Shown: positions 25,632 through 34,460, numbered from the stretch's first letter. The stretch: DNA of 64,000 nucleotides from Pseudomonas sp. ANT_H4 (GCF_008369295.1 NZ_VOBG01000006.1:62001-126000), one strand, 5' to 3'. The notes: generated from the letters alone by a model not told the origin. Numbers and translations are program-made.

Positions 25632-26922
25632 GGAAGAACTCCAGCATAGCGTCGGCGTTGACGCGGTAATTGAGGTTGCCGCAGTGGCCGCCCAGTGGGT
25701 AGACGGTCAAGCGATCGCCGAAGGTTTTACGCAGGAAGCCGAGGTCGCCAGGGCCGAGGATTACATCATCGGCGTTGTGCATGACCGCAATTTTCGGGCT
25801 GTCGCGCAGGTAATCCTTGAGGGCGTAGAGGCTGACCTGGTCGATCAACTGCAACAGGCTGCCGCCATCGGAACGGGCGCGCCACATCGGGATCACTTGT
25901 TCGGTCAGGTAGCAGTCGAAGTCGCATTGCAGCGCACGCTTGAGGAACGGCGTGAGGCTGGTGCCTTCGGTGATTGGGTATTTCGGTGGGATGATCAGGC
26001 CGCGGCGGTTGATCAGGTCTGAGGTAAAGGCAATGTCGGCCGCCGAAAAGCGGAACGTGGTGCCGATCAGCATCGCCATTTGTTCGTTGGACAGGTGCTG
26101 CTTGGAGTTCTGGAAGTCGTAAAGCAGGGCGTCGTTGAGGTCAATGTAGCCCTTTTGCTGGAAGTAGCGGGTCAGCTTGTTCAGCACCAGTTCATAGAAC
26201 GTGGTGCTGTTGTTGATGCCCTTGACCTCGGTTTGCACCAGCTTGTCGAGGTTGGTGACCGAGGTGTAGAGGTTGACCGGAGGGTTGAGCAGCAGCACTT
26301 TCTTGAAATTGAAGCTGCGCCGGGTCTCGTCCAGCTTACTGACGAATGCTGCGTCCAGGGCCCCCAGGCTGTAGCCGGTGAGGTAGTACTCGGTGACCGG
26401 CAGGCGCGGGTGTTGCGCGCGCACGGCTTGCATTACCCGGTACATGTCCTCAGCGTCTTCACTGGTGATGCCCGGTGTGGCGAAGCGCGACGCAGCGCTG
26501 ATGAAGTCGAAGCTGGTGGGCGACGACAACTGGACCACATGGTAACCGGCCTTGTAATAGAGCTTTTTCAGGTATTCGTTGATGGTGCTGTCGTAGCGCG
26601 CACCAGTGCCGGAGATCAGGAAAATCAGCGGCGCGGCATGGTCTTGCTTGGCCATGCGGTAGGTGAGTTTCTTTACCGCCCAGAAGTTGTCGGGCAGGCT
26701 GAATTCACGTTCCGGGCGCATCGTCAGGCTGTAGTCAGACTGATCGATCTCGTCATCGGTCGGCAGTTCAGGTCGAAGATGAGGGGGCGTGGTGGCGATG
26801 GTCGCTTCGAACGGGTTGGTCAAAGGGTAGCCATAGCTGGCGGGGTCGACATCGACCGCCAGTGCTGACGCACTTAAAAAAAGGCCGCCCAACAGGGCCG
26901 CACAGCGTAAGGAACGGAGCAT
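25624..26922 (-). CDS. Secreted alpha/beta-hydrolase, MlaA partner gene
   Basis: 432 residues with a Sec signal (cleavage near ALA, about residue 22). The catalytic set of an alpha/beta-hydrolase is visible: Ser185 in GYSLG, an Asp at about 385-386 in HNADDVI, and His at about 413 in GGHCGN; the oxyanion region is LIFLISGTGARYDS. Homologues in pseudomonads have been labelled serine/threonine kinase, but I see no kinase motif. Co-transcription with mlaA (overlap) suggests a lipase or lipid-related role in the periplasm or outer membrane; that is inference. Confidence 0.78.
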   Translation of the reverse strand: MLRSLRCAALLGGLFLSASALAVDVDPASYGYPLTNPFEATIATTPPHLRPELPTDDEIDQSDYSLTMRPEREFSLPDNFWAVKKLTYRMAKQDHAAPLIFLISGTGARYDSTINEYLKKLYYKAGYHVVQLSSPTSFDFISAASRFATPGITSEDAEDMYRVMQAVRAQHPRLPVTEYYLTGYSLGALDAAFVSKLDETRRSFNFKKVLLLNPPVNLYTSVTNLDKLVQTEVKGINNSTTFYELVLNKLTRYFQQKGYIDLNDALLYDFQNSKQHLSNEQMAMLIGTTFRFSAADIAFTSDLINRRGLIIPPKYPITEGTSLTPFLKRALQCDFDCYLTEQVIPMWRARSDGGSLLQLIDQVSLYALKDYLRDSPKIAVMHNADDVILGPGDLGFLRKTFGDRLTVYPLGGHCGNLNYRVNADAMLEFFRG

Positions 26923-27157
26923 GACTTAATCCCTAAGAGGAAACGTGCTGAATGAAGTTCGCAGGCTATGACCACGGCGTTGCCACCGAAGTGCCAGCCG
27001 TCGGCACAAAAAGTCGGTAAAAACAGCGAGAGTCAGAATAATAGTAGCTAGACGATACACTTTGGCACGTTTTGTTGAACACTTATCTGCGTACAAGCCT
27101 TGCCAACCGCTACCGGGCGATTAAGCTGGGCGCCGTTTTCGCCTATCGGAGTGCCCC

Positions 27158-27529
27158 ATGTCCCGCCGCTTGCCGCTGATTCTGCTGCTTATTGCCCTAC
27201 CGTTATGGCTGGCCGCCTGTTATGGGGCTCGTTACGGCTTTATGGAGGACGGGCAGTGGGTCGGCATTTGCGCTGATGAGGCCAGCCGCTGGGAATGCCA
27301 GGTGCGCTCGAACCTGGGCCTGATGATTCACTTCAAAGTGATGGGCTGGGCGGCGCTGGTAACGTCGGTGCTGGCGTTTTTTGTGCCGGGGCGTGCCGGG
27401 TGGGGCTTGGCGGTGCTGGGATTGGTGTTCGGGTTTGCGGCGTTGGCGTTGTACAACACCACGTTTGCAGTGTTCGCCGTAGTTATTGCCGGATTGCGCT
27501 TGGTCAGGGCGCCGCGGGCCGCCGAGTAA
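27158..27529 (+). CDS. Small hypothetical membrane protein
   Basis: 123 residues with three or four hydrophobic spans (about 5-22, 55-75, 80-96 and 98-113). The first contains LAAC at residues 18-21, which could be a lipobox, but the rest looks like a polytopic membrane protein. Between the first two spans is a short loop with a Cys pair (ICADEASRWEC) that could form a disulfide. No family recognised. Stands alone. Confidence 0.65.
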   Translation: MSRRLPLILLLIALPLWLAACYGARYGFMEDGQWVGICADEASRWECQVRSNLGLMIHFKVMGWAALVTSVLAFFVPGRAGWGLAVLGLVFGFAALALYNTTFAVFAVVIAGLRLVRAPRAAE

Positions 27530-27531
27530 CC

Positions 27532-27561
27532 TGTGGCGAGGGGGCAAGCCCCCTCGCCACA
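27532..27561. repeat. Single REP palindrome between convergent genes
   Basis: TGTGGCGAGGGGG, loop CAAG, CCCCCTCGCCACA: perfect 13-base arms. It begins three bases after one stop codon and ends six bases before the other, so it probably serves as the end of both transcripts. Confidence 0.85.
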
Positions 27562-27567
27562 GAAGCT

Positions 27568-29118
27568 TTATTTGCGAACCCGCAAGCAACGCCACAACGC
27601 CGCGACCATCAATACACTCACCAGCGCCCAACCCAGGGCCTGCTGGTTCATCAAGCCTTCGCGATACAGCTGAGGCGCAATGCCGGCACCGATGATGAAC
27701 GCGAGCAAGGCAATCTCCCGACGCGGCCCAGTGACCGGACGCACCAGATACACCAGTGCCGGCAGCAGCAATGCCGCGCTCGGGAAGCTGCGATAGCGCG
27801 GGTCAAACACCAGCGCCAGCATCATTACCGCACCGGCAAAGCCAGCCAGCGCCACCAGCCAGCCGGCGCGCTGTTCCAGCCAGTTGAAACTGCGTGCGCG
27901 CCAACCTTCACGTGTGCTCAGGGCCAGGGCTGCATGGGCCAGCACCAGCAGGTTCAAGGCCACCAGCAACGCAGCCCAGATCCATTCATCAGTAAAACGC
28001 GCGGTGACACGGGTCAACTCGCTCCAGCTACCCATCGAGCAAGCCGCCACCGCGCCCAGCAACGGCAACAGCAGGGCGGCGCGTGTGCTGCGAACGCGCC
28101 CGCCCAACACCAGTGTGCCCAACAGGATTATCCCGCCAACGCCCAGCCACATCGGCCAGTACGGCACATTGGTGACCGGCCCGGCCAGCACGCCCTTGTC
28201 CTGGCGATCGGCATCAAACAAACCCCAGTAACCGCCCACCGCACCTTCGCTGGCGCGCTTCCATGGCTGGTCAAAGGCTTCGATCAGGTTGTAGTGCCAG
28301 CCATTCGATTCGGCCATGGCAACAAAGCCGCGGATGAACTTGGCTTCGTTGACTCGGCTAGGCACGGCGGTTTCGCGCTGGCGGCCTTCGCTCGGCCAAC
28401 CGGTCTCGCCGATCATCACGTCCTTGGGGGCGAAGCGGTTGCCGAAGGTCTGGCGGATATCGCCGACATGCCGGAGTGCCTGGTCGATCCCCGCCGGGTC
28501 ATCTTCCCAGTACGGCAGCAAGTGAATGGTCAGGAAATCTACCGCTGGAGCGATTTGCGGGTGTTGTAGCCAGAACTCCCACACATCGGCGTAGGTGACG
28601 GGCTGCTTGATCTGGCTCTTGACCCGCTGGATCAGCTTCACCAGCTGGGTGGCGGTGATTTCCTTACGCAGCAGGGTTTCGTTACCGACGATCACCGACG
28701 TGACGACGTCGGCGTTGGCATTGGCGGAGGCAATCAGCAGGTCGACTTCCTTGGCGGTATCCACCGGGTTGCTGTTGACCCAGGCGCCGATCATCAGCTT
28801 CAAGCCGTGCTTGCGCGCCAGATCCGGCAGGGCTTCAAGGCCGGTCATCGAGTAGGTGCGAATGCATTCAAAGCGGGTGGACAGCAGCGCGAGGTCGGCG
28901 TCCATGCGCTCAGGACGCAGTTTGAACGGCTGGTCGAAGGGTGATTGGTCTTTGTCGAACGGTGTATAGGACGCACATTGTAACTTGTGACTGGCGCTGG
29001 CGACATCCGGCAGCAGCACCGGTTGGCCGAGGCCGTACCAATAGCCACCGAGGGCAAAGAGGCCCAGCAGCAAGGCGAATAAATAGGGCTGGGCAGGGAA
29101 GCGGGCGGTCGCGGGCAT
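27568..29118 (-). CDS. Membrane-anchored GH17 beta-glucan transglycosylase-like protein
   Basis: 516 residues from the ATG at 29118. One N-terminal membrane span (about 13-30), a periplasmic glycoside hydrolase family 17 domain (about 45-300) and a C-terminal block of about seven membrane spans. Catalytic Glu residues are E147 (IVGNE, acid/base) and E238 (IGETGWPSEG, nucleophile). Related pseudomonad proteins elongate or branch beta-1,3-glucans, and GH17 domains also occur in NdvB-type cyclic glucan synthases. Likely role: periplasmic glucan modification. Gene stands alone. Confidence 0.82.
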   Translation of the reverse strand: MPATARFPAQPYLFALLLGLFALGGYWYGLGQPVLLPDVASASHKLQCASYTPFDKDQSPFDQPFKLRPERMDADLALLSTRFECIRTYSMTGLEALPDLARKHGLKLMIGAWVNSNPVDTAKEVDLLIASANANADVVTSVIVGNETLLRKEITATQLVKLIQRVKSQIKQPVTYADVWEFWLQHPQIAPAVDFLTIHLLPYWEDDPAGIDQALRHVGDIRQTFGNRFAPKDVMIGETGWPSEGRQRETAVPSRVNEAKFIRGFVAMAESNGWHYNLIEAFDQPWKRASEGAVGGYWGLFDADRQDKGVLAGPVTNVPYWPMWLGVGGIILLGTLVLGGRVRSTRAALLLPLLGAVAACSMGSWSELTRVTARFTDEWIWAALLVALNLLVLAHAALALSTREGWRARSFNWLEQRAGWLVALAGFAGAVMMLALVFDPRYRSFPSAALLLPALVYLVRPVTGPRREIALLAFIIGAGIAPQLYREGLMNQQALGWALVSVLMVAALWRCLRVRK

Positions 29119-29449
29119 GGTCTGGCCGTCTGGGGGCAAAGCCGCGCATCTTACCCGTATTTGGTCGGCGCCAGTGGGGCTGCATAATTTTGACATGCAA
29201 AGTTCGGGCGGGATTGTTACCAGGTGTCCTATAACTCGACCTGCTGGCGATGTGATGTCGTTTCCTGCTTACCTGAGGTCGCAGTCAGAGCAGGTCGCTC
29301 GTGGCAGCAGGTTGATGATCGAAGTGTCAGCACTCCACTGATGTCGCGACAGCATGATCGATGCGCGTGAAGGGGGCGCGGTGCACCACATAACAATAGG
29401 TTGACGTCGCTCGGCATCCGTCGGGCGCAGCACTTTCGGGGAAGTAACG
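29119..29449. other. 331-base gap between the GH17 gene and betX
   Basis: Carries the divergent promoters of the two genes. The clearest signal is the perfect palindrome TGTCGCGACA at 29342-29351, 98 bases before the betX ATG; I cannot name its regulator. A ribosome site GGGGAAG precedes betX. I found no further gene or convincing promoter hexamers. Confidence 0.5.
29342..29351. promoter_or_regulatory. Palindrome TGTCGCGACA upstream of betX
   Basis: Perfect 10-base palindrome in the expected position for an activator or repressor of betX. Betaine-binding genes of this type are controlled by the AraC-type regulator GbdR in P. aeruginosa, but I do not claim this is its site. Confidence 0.35.
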
Positions 29450-30301
29450 ATGAAGATGCGACGACTCTTGGGCGCAGGTGCCGCACTGGTGCTTGCGATG
29501 AACTCCACACTGGCCAGCGCCGACAGCAAAACCCTGAGCATCGGCTATGTGGATGGCTGGTCGGACAGTGTCGCTACCACCCACGTGGCGGCAGAAGTGA
29601 TCAAGCAAAAGCTCGGTTATGACGTGAAACTGCAAGCGGTCGCCACCGGGATCATGTGGCAAGGCGTGGCCACCGGCAAACTCGACGCCATGCTCTCGGC
29701 CTGGCTGCCGGTGACCCACGGTGAATACTGGGCTAAAAACAAGGACAAAGTGGTCGACTACGGCCCCAACTTCAAGGACGCCAAGATTGGCTTGATCGTG
29801 CCGGAGTATGTCAAGGCCAAGTCCATTGCCGACCTCAAGGATGACACTACCTTCAAGAACAAGATCGTCGGCATCGATGCCGGTTCAGGCGTGATGCTCA
29901 AGACCGACGAAGCCATCAAGGCCTATGGCCTGGACTACAAGCTGCAAGCCAGCTCCGGCGCCGCCATGATCGCCGAACTGACCCGTGCCGAAGACAAGCA
30001 GGAGTCCATTGCGGTCACCGGCTGGGTGCCACACTGGATGTTCGCCAAGTGGAAACTGCGTTTTCTTGACGATCCAAAAGGGATTTATGGTGCTGCCGAA
30101 ACTGTGAACAGCATCGGCAGCAAGGGCCTGGAGAAGAAAGCGCCTGAAGTCGTGGCCTTCCTGAAAAAATTCCAGTGGGCCTCCAAGGATGAAATCGGCG
30201 AAGTGATGCTGGCCATCCAAGAGGGCGCCAAGCCTGATGCAGCGGCCAAGGATTGGGTCGCCAAGCACCCTGAGCGTGTTGCTGAGTGGACCGCTCCGTA
30301 A
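29450..30301 (+). CDS. betX: Glycine betaine-type ABC substrate-binding protein
   Basis: Periplasmic OpuAC-family binding protein, 283 residues, signal peptide cleaved near ASA at residues 22-24. Aromatic residues expected in a quaternary-amine cage are abundant (YVDGWSD, MLSAWLPVTHGEYW, VTGWVPHWMF). No permease or ATPase gene adjoins it. In P. aeruginosa the orphan betaine-binding protein BetX lies directly beside the yjcH-actP pair, the same arrangement as here, and feeds the Cbc transporter; the symbol rests on that match. A terminator follows. Confidence 0.82.
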   Translation: MKMRRLLGAGAALVLAMNSTLASADSKTLSIGYVDGWSDSVATTHVAAEVIKQKLGYDVKLQAVATGIMWQGVATGKLDAMLSAWLPVTHGEYWAKNKDKVVDYGPNFKDAKIGLIVPEYVKAKSIADLKDDTTFKNKIVGIDAGSGVMLKTDEAIKAYGLDYKLQASSGAAMIAELTRAEDKQESIAVTGWVPHWMFAKWKLRFLDDPKGIYGAAETVNSIGSKGLEKKAPEVVAFLKKFQWASKDEIGEVMLAIQEGAKPDAAAKDWVAKHPERVAEWTAP

Positions 30302-30330
30302 TCAAGCAAGGCGTCTAGTTCGCACTCTGC

Positions 30331-30370
30331 AAGCCCGTCTGGCGTTTTCGTCAGGCGGGTTTTGTTGTTT
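30331..30370 (+). terminator. Terminator after betX
   Basis: AAGCCCGTCTG pairs with CAGGCGGGTTT (two wobble or mismatch positions) around a nine-base loop and runs into TTTTGTTGTTT. It separates betX from yjcH-actP. Confidence 0.8.
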
Positions 30371-30484
30371 CTGGCTTTGCAGCCCGATATTTAATGGTGG
30401 CAAAGTTGGCGACAAAGCCCAAGTCGTTCTAATACTAAGGTCGTCTGGAACCTGTCCCGCAGCTGCATAAAGTAGATACGTTCC

Positions 30485-30492
30485 AACAATAA
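30485..30492 (+). promoter_or_regulatory. Hfq/Crc CA motif AACAATAA in the yjcH leader
   Basis: Fits AANAANAA exactly and lies 24 bases before the yjcH ATG. A second match, AAAAACAA at 30509-30516, runs into the start codon. Acetate permease is a known class of catabolite-repressed gene in Pseudomonas. Confidence 0.5.
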
Positions 30493-30508
30493 TCTGTGCT
30501 GCGAGGAT

Positions 30509-30516
30509 AAAAACAA
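30509..30516 (+). promoter_or_regulatory. Hfq/Crc CA motif AAAAACAA at the yjcH start codon
   Basis: Second AANAANAA match, between the GAGGAT ribosome site and the ATG and including its A. Binding here would block initiation directly. Confidence 0.5.
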
Positions 30517-30827
30517 TGAACGACAGCATTTACCTCTCGATTCAAAACAGCCCGCGCTTCAAGGAGCTGGTTAGTAAAAGGGAAAAGTTCGCCTGGATTC
30601 TCTCGGCGATCATGCTTGGGCTGTACTCTGGATTCATCCTGTTGATTGCCTATGGGCCACAAATACTGGGGGGCAAGATCAGCCCCGGTTCGTCCATTAC
30701 CTGGGGAATCCCGATCGGGGTCGGGCTGATTGTTTCAGCTTTCGTCCTCACCGCCATCTATGTACGACGCGCCAACGGCGAATTCGACGAGCTGAACAAT
30801 GCGATTCTCAAGGAGGCTGCGCAATGA
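30516..30827 (+). CDS. yjcH: DUF485 membrane protein YjcH
   Basis: Small inner-membrane protein always paired with ActP, 103 residues with two spans (about 25-47 and 60-83). Family pattern: [23 protein letters not shown] near the N-terminus. Its exact role with the acetate permease is not established. The stop overlaps the actP ATG by four bases. Confidence 0.92.
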   Translation: MNDSIYLSIQNSPRFKELVSKREKFAWILSAIMLGLYSGFILLIAYGPQILGGKISPGSSITWGIPIGVGLIVSAFVLTAIYVRRANGEFDELNNAILKEAAQ

Positions 30828-32482
30828 TCCGTCGTCTATTGGCTGTATTCGGCGCTTCGGTCTTTGCTCCTGCTGTTTGGGCGGCGGAAGCGTTGACTGG
30901 TGAAGTGCATAAACAACCGCTGAACGTTGCAGCGATCCTGATGTTCGTAGCCTTTGTTGGCGCGACGTTGTGCATTACTTACTGGGCGTCCAAGCGTAAC
31001 AAGTCGGCGGCTGACTACTATGCGGCTGGCGGCAAGATCACCGGGTTCCAGAACGGTTTGGCGATTGCCGGCGACTACATGTCGGCGGCGTCTTTCCTGG
31101 GGATTTCCGCGCTGGTGTTCACCTCCGGCTACGACGGCCTGATCTACTCGATCGGCTTCCTGGTGGGCTGGCCGATCATTCTGTTCCTGATCGCCGAGCG
31201 CCTGCGTAACCTGGGTAAATACACCTTTGCCGACGTGGCGTCCTATCGCCTCGGGCAAGCCCAGATCCGCAGCCTGTCGGCTTGCGGCTCCCTGGTAGTG
31301 GTGGCGTTCTACCTGATCGCGCAGATGGTTGGCGCCGGCAAGCTGATTCAGCTGCTGTTCGGCCTTGATTACCATGTGGCGGTGATCCTGGTGGGTATCC
31401 TGATGTGCATGTACGTGCTGTTCGGCGGCATGTTGGCGACCACTTGGGTGCAGATCATCAAGGCGGTGTTGCTGCTGTCCGGTGCCTCGTTCATGGCGCT
31501 GATGGTAATGAAACACGTCAACTTCGACTTCAACATGCTGTTTGCTGAGGCGATCAAGGTTCACCCTAAAGGTGAAGCGATCATGAGCCCGGGCGGCCTG
31601 GTGAAAGATCCGATTTCGGCATTCTCCCTCGGTCTGGCACTGATGTTCGGTACCGCTGGCCTGCCTCACATTCTGATGCGCTTCTTCACCGTGAGCGATG
31701 CCAAGGAAGCTCGCAAGAGCGTGCTGTATGCCACTGGCTTTATCGGCTACTTCTACATCCTGACCTTTATCATCGGCTTCGGCGCGATTCTGCTGGTCAG
31801 CACCAACCCGGCCTTCAAGGATGCGGCAGGTGCCTTGTTGGGCGGCAACAACATGGCGGCGGTGCATCTGGCCAACGCGGTGGGTGGCAGCATCTTCCTG
31901 GGCTTTATCTCAGCCGTGGCCTTCGCCACTATTCTCGCGGTGGTTGCCGGTTTGACCCTGGCCGGTGCTTCGGCGGTGTCCCATGACCTGTATGCCAGCG
32001 TGATCAAGAAAGGCAAGGCCAACGAGAAGGATGAAATTCGCGTCTCGAAGATCACCACCATCGCCCTGGCGGTGCTGGCTATTGGCCTGGGCATCCTGTT
32101 CGAAAGCCAGAACATCGCGTTCATGGTCGGTCTGGCGTTCTCCATTGCTGCCAGCTGTAACTTCCCGGTGTTGCTGCTTTCCATGTACTGGAAAAATCTC
32201 ACCACTCGCGGTGCGATGATTGGTGGCTGGTTGGGTCTGATCAGTGCCGTTGGCCTGATGGTCCTTGGTCCAACCATCTGGGTCTCGATCCTGCACCATG
32301 AAAAAGCCATCTTCCCTTACGAGTATCCAGCACTGTTCTCTATGATCATTGCGTTCGTCGGGATCTGGTTCTTCTCCATCACCGACAAGTCGGCGGCAGC
32401 GGAAAAAGAGCGGGCGCTGTTCTACCCGCAGTTCGTGCGTTCGCAGACCGGTCTGGGGGCGAGTGGGGCGGTTTCTCACTAA
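30824..32482 (+). CDS. actP: Cation/acetate symporter ActP
   Basis: Sodium:solute symporter family (SSS) permease taking up acetate and glycolate-like short acids. 552 residues: a cleavable-looking N-terminal segment (ending near VWAAE, residue 22) then about 13 spans. Typical blocks: [39 protein letters not shown] (with the SSS family sodium-site residues) and [12 protein letters not shown]. Followed by a terminator. Probably under Hfq/Crc catabolite control through the leader motifs. Confidence 0.95.
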   Translation: MIRRLLAVFGASVFAPAVWAAEALTGEVHKQPLNVAAILMFVAFVGATLCITYWASKRNKSAADYYAAGGKITGFQNGLAIAGDYMSAASFLGISALVFTSGYDGLIYSIGFLVGWPIILFLIAERLRNLGKYTFADVASYRLGQAQIRSLSACGSLVVVAFYLIAQMVGAGKLIQLLFGLDYHVAVILVGILMCMYVLFGGMLATTWVQIIKAVLLLSGASFMALMVMKHVNFDFNMLFAEAIKVHPKGEAIMSPGGLVKDPISAFSLGLALMFGTAGLPHILMRFFTVSDAKEARKSVLYATGFIGYFYILTFIIGFGAILLVSTNPAFKDAAGALLGGNNMAAVHLANAVGGSIFLGFISAVAFATILAVVAGLTLAGASAVSHDLYASVIKKGKANEKDEIRVSKITTIALAVLAIGLGILFESQNIAFMVGLAFSIAASCNFPVLLLSMYWKNLTTRGAMIGGWLGLISAVGLMVLGPTIWVSILHHEKAIFPYEYPALFSMIIAFVGIWFFSITDKSAAAEKERALFYPQFVRSQTGLGASGAVSH

Positions 32483-32520
32483 GGGTTGTCGAAAGACAGC
32501 TACATAAGCTGCACCCATAA

Positions 32521-32553
32521 AAATGCCCCGGTCGAGAGATCGGGGCATTTTTT
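32521..32553 (+). terminator. Terminator after actP
   Basis: AAATGCCCCGGTC, loop GAGA, GATCGGGGCATTT followed by TTTA: strong stem with a T-run, 38 bases after the actP stop. Confidence 0.9.
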
Positions 32554-32585
32554 ATGGGTGGTTAATTTGTGGTAGCCGGGCTTTT

Positions 32586-32714
32586 TGTGGCGAGGGGGCT
32601 TGCCCCGCAGGACTGCGAAGCAGCCCCAGAAGGAAGGTTGCGGTTTTCAGGGATAACACAGCGCCTGTTTTGGGGTTGCTGCACAGCCCCGCGGGGGCAA
32701 GCTCCGTCGCCACA
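32586..32714. repeat. REPIN between actP and gltA
   Basis: TGTGGCGAGGGGGCTTGCCCCGC at the left and its inverted, slightly diverged copy GCGGGGGCAAGCTCCGTCGCCACA at the right, with about 80 bases between. The right arm has substitutions (CTCCG for CCCCC), so it is an ageing copy. Fills most of the 324-base gap with the two flanking terminators. Confidence 0.82.
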
Positions 32715-32740
32715 ATTGTCCCCCAACACAAATCCTGCAC

Positions 32741-32773
32741 AAAAAAATACGGCCTCCAAGAGGAGGCCGTATT
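32741..32773 (-). terminator. Terminator of gltA
   Basis: On the - strand AATACGGCCTCC, loop TCTT, GGAGGCCGTATT, then a run of T (the seven A at 32741-32747). Perfect 12-base arms, 34 bases after the gltA stop. Confidence 0.9.
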
Positions 32774-32806
32774 CGGTGCAGCTAAGCGGTTATCGCAAGA
32801 CACTGC

Positions 32807-34096
32807 TTATTTGCGGTCTTCCAGCTTGGAGATATCACGCTGCTCGTAGCCGGTGTACAGCTGGCGCGGACGGCCAATCTTGTACGGGCTGGAGAGCATT
32901 TCTTTCCAGTGGGAGATCCAGCCCACGGTCCGCGCCAGGGCGAAGATCACGGTGAACATGCTGGTTGGAATGCCGATGGCCTTGAGGATGATCCCGGAGT
33001 AGAAGTCGACGTTCGGGTACAGCGAGCGTTCGATGAAGTACGGGTCGGTCAGGGCGATCTCTTCCAGGCGCATGGCCAGTTGGAGTTGCGGATCGTTGTT
33101 GATCCCCAGTTCCTTCAGTACTTCGTCGCAGGTCTTCTTCATCACAGTGGCGCGCGGGTCGCGGTTCTTGTAGACCCGGTGACCGAAGCCCATCAACTTG
33201 AACGGATCGTTCTTGTCCTTGGCCTTGGCGATGAACTTGTCGATGTTCGACACATCGCCGATTTCATCGAGCATGCTCAATACGGCTTCGTTCGCGCCGC
33301 CGTGGGCAGGGCCCCACAGTGCGGCGATACCGGCAGCGATACAGGCGAACGGGTTGGCACCCGAAGAGCCCGCCAGGCGCACGGTAGAAGTCGAGGCGTT
33401 CTGTTCGTGGTCGGCGTGGAGGATAAAGATTCGGTCCATTGCCTTGGCCAGCACCGGGCTGATCGGTTTGATCTCGCACGGGGTATTGAACATCATGTGC
33501 AGGAAGTTTTCCGCGTACGTCAGGTCGTTGCGCGGGTACATCATGGGTTGGCCCATGGAGTACTTGTAAACCATCGCTGCGAGGGTCGGCATCTTGGCAA
33601 CCAGGCGGATCGCGGAAATTTCGCGATGCTGCGGGTTATTGATGTCCAGGGAGTCGTGGTAGAAGGCCGACAGGGCGCCAACCACGCCGCACATGACGGC
33701 CATCGGGTGGGCGTCGCGGCGAAAGCCATTGAAGAATGTCTTCAACTGCTCATGCACCATGGTGTGATTCTTCACGGTGCTGACGAACTGGGCTTTCTGC
33801 TCGGCTGTTGGCAATTCGCCATTTAGCAGCAGGTAGCAGGTTTCCAGGTAGTCCGACTTCTCGGCCAACTGTTCGATCGGGTAGCCCCGATGTAGCAGGA
33901 TGCCATTATCACCATCAATATAGGTGATCTTCGACTCGCAAGAAGCGGTCGACATGAAGCCTGGGTCGAATGTAAAACGGCCCGTGGCCGTCAGGCCCCG
34001 TACGTCGATAACATCAGGACCAACGGTGCCGGTTAAAATGGGCAGCTCGACGGGGGCTGCGCCCTCGATGATCAACTGCGCTTTTTTGTCAGCCAT
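32807..34096 (-). CDS. gltA: Citrate synthase (type II, hexameric)
   Basis: Condenses acetyl-CoA and oxaloacetate to citrate, entry step of the TCA cycle. 429 residues, the length of the NADH-regulated Gram-negative type. Active-site segments: [45 protein letters not shown] is the conserved central block in pieces (two catalytic His), [15 protein letters not shown] follows, and an Asp in the C-terminal [14 protein letters not shown] precedes the ATG. Divergent from sdhC with its own near-consensus promoter. Confidence 0.96.
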   Translation of the reverse strand: MADKKAQLIIEGAAPVELPILTGTVGPDVIDVRGLTATGRFTFDPGFMSTASCESKITYIDGDNGILLHRGYPIEQLAEKSDYLETCYLLLNGELPTAEQKAQFVSTVKNHTMVHEQLKTFFNGFRRDAHPMAVMCGVVGALSAFYHDSLDINNPQHREISAIRLVAKMPTLAAMVYKYSMGQPMMYPRNDLTYAENFLHMMFNTPCEIKPISPVLAKAMDRIFILHADHEQNASTSTVRLAGSSGANPFACIAAGIAALWGPAHGGANEAVLSMLDEIGDVSNIDKFIAKAKDKNDPFKLMGFGHRVYKNRDPRATVMKKTCDEVLKELGINNDPQLQLAMRLEEIALTDPYFIERSLYPNVDFYSGIILKAIGIPTSMFTVIFALARTVGWISHWKEMLSSPYKIGRPRQLYTGYEQRDISKLEDRK

Positions 34097-34154
34097 GTGG
34101 CCTCCTATTTATGCTTCAAATCATCAGACAGACCCCCCACGCAGGGCCCGCACC

Positions 34155-34182
34155 ACTATAGTGAGATAAATTCGAATGTCAA
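34155..34182 (-). promoter_or_regulatory. Sigma70-type promoter of gltA
   Basis: On the - strand TTGACA (34182-34177), 16-base spacer, TATAGT (34160-34155). Consensus -35 and five of six at -10, about 60 bases before the gltA ATG. Confidence 0.75.
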
Positions 34183-34296
34183 TTTGCCTAAAGTCTTGCT
34201 CCAGAAGGCTTTAACCGTACTTTTTCCTCGAAATTACCTGCCGTTTACGCCTTTTATCCCAACAGCGCAATCAGCTATTAGGGTGAGGTGCGCGCG

Positions 34297-34325
34297 TTGT
34301 CATTAGTTGCCTAACTGTCTATACT
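34297..34325 (+). promoter_or_regulatory. Sigma70-type promoter of sdhCDAB
   Basis: TTGTCA (34297-34302), 17-base spacer, TATACT (34320-34325). Five of six matches in both hexamers; gives a leader of roughly 130 bases. Confidence 0.72.
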
Positions 34326-34460
34326 CGACCACCGACCGCCAAGGGCTTTTGGGCTTGTTTTCATTGGGGGTCGCACTCCCTGGGTGGTGCTTACCTGACC
34401 AGTGCTCCCCCCAACAACTTTGCCCTGATTGTTAGGGGCTCTTCAGTGTGAAAAAAAGCC

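Larger units (their letters stand above)
34097..34460. other. Divergent control region between gltA and sdhC
   Basis: 364 bases with no gene. It holds one good sigma70-type promoter for each direction (listed separately) and is A+T rich in the middle. I saw no obvious operator palindrome between them. About 135 bases of 5' leader precede sdhC, a region where the iron-responsive PrrF small RNAs are known to act in P. aeruginosa. Confidence 0.6.

Noticed and set aside
25624-26922. Serine/threonine protein kinase label for the hydrolase
   Set aside because: No glycine-rich loop, HRD or DFG-type motif; instead a full alpha/beta-hydrolase triad and a signal peptide.
27062-27078. Sigma54-like sequence TTGGCACG upstream of the small membrane protein gene
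   Set aside because: The -24 part is good, but at the -12 position ten bases later there is TG instead of the required GC, so it is probably chance.
26923-27157. A possible extra gene in the gap before the small membrane protein
   Set aside because: No open frame with a ribosome site or coding-like codon use; only A+T-richer sequence likely holding promoters.
34314-34325. GTCTATAC as a second PhnF/HutC-type operator
   Set aside because: It coincides with the -10 box of the sdh promoter, lacks full dyad symmetry and lies far from phosphonate genes.
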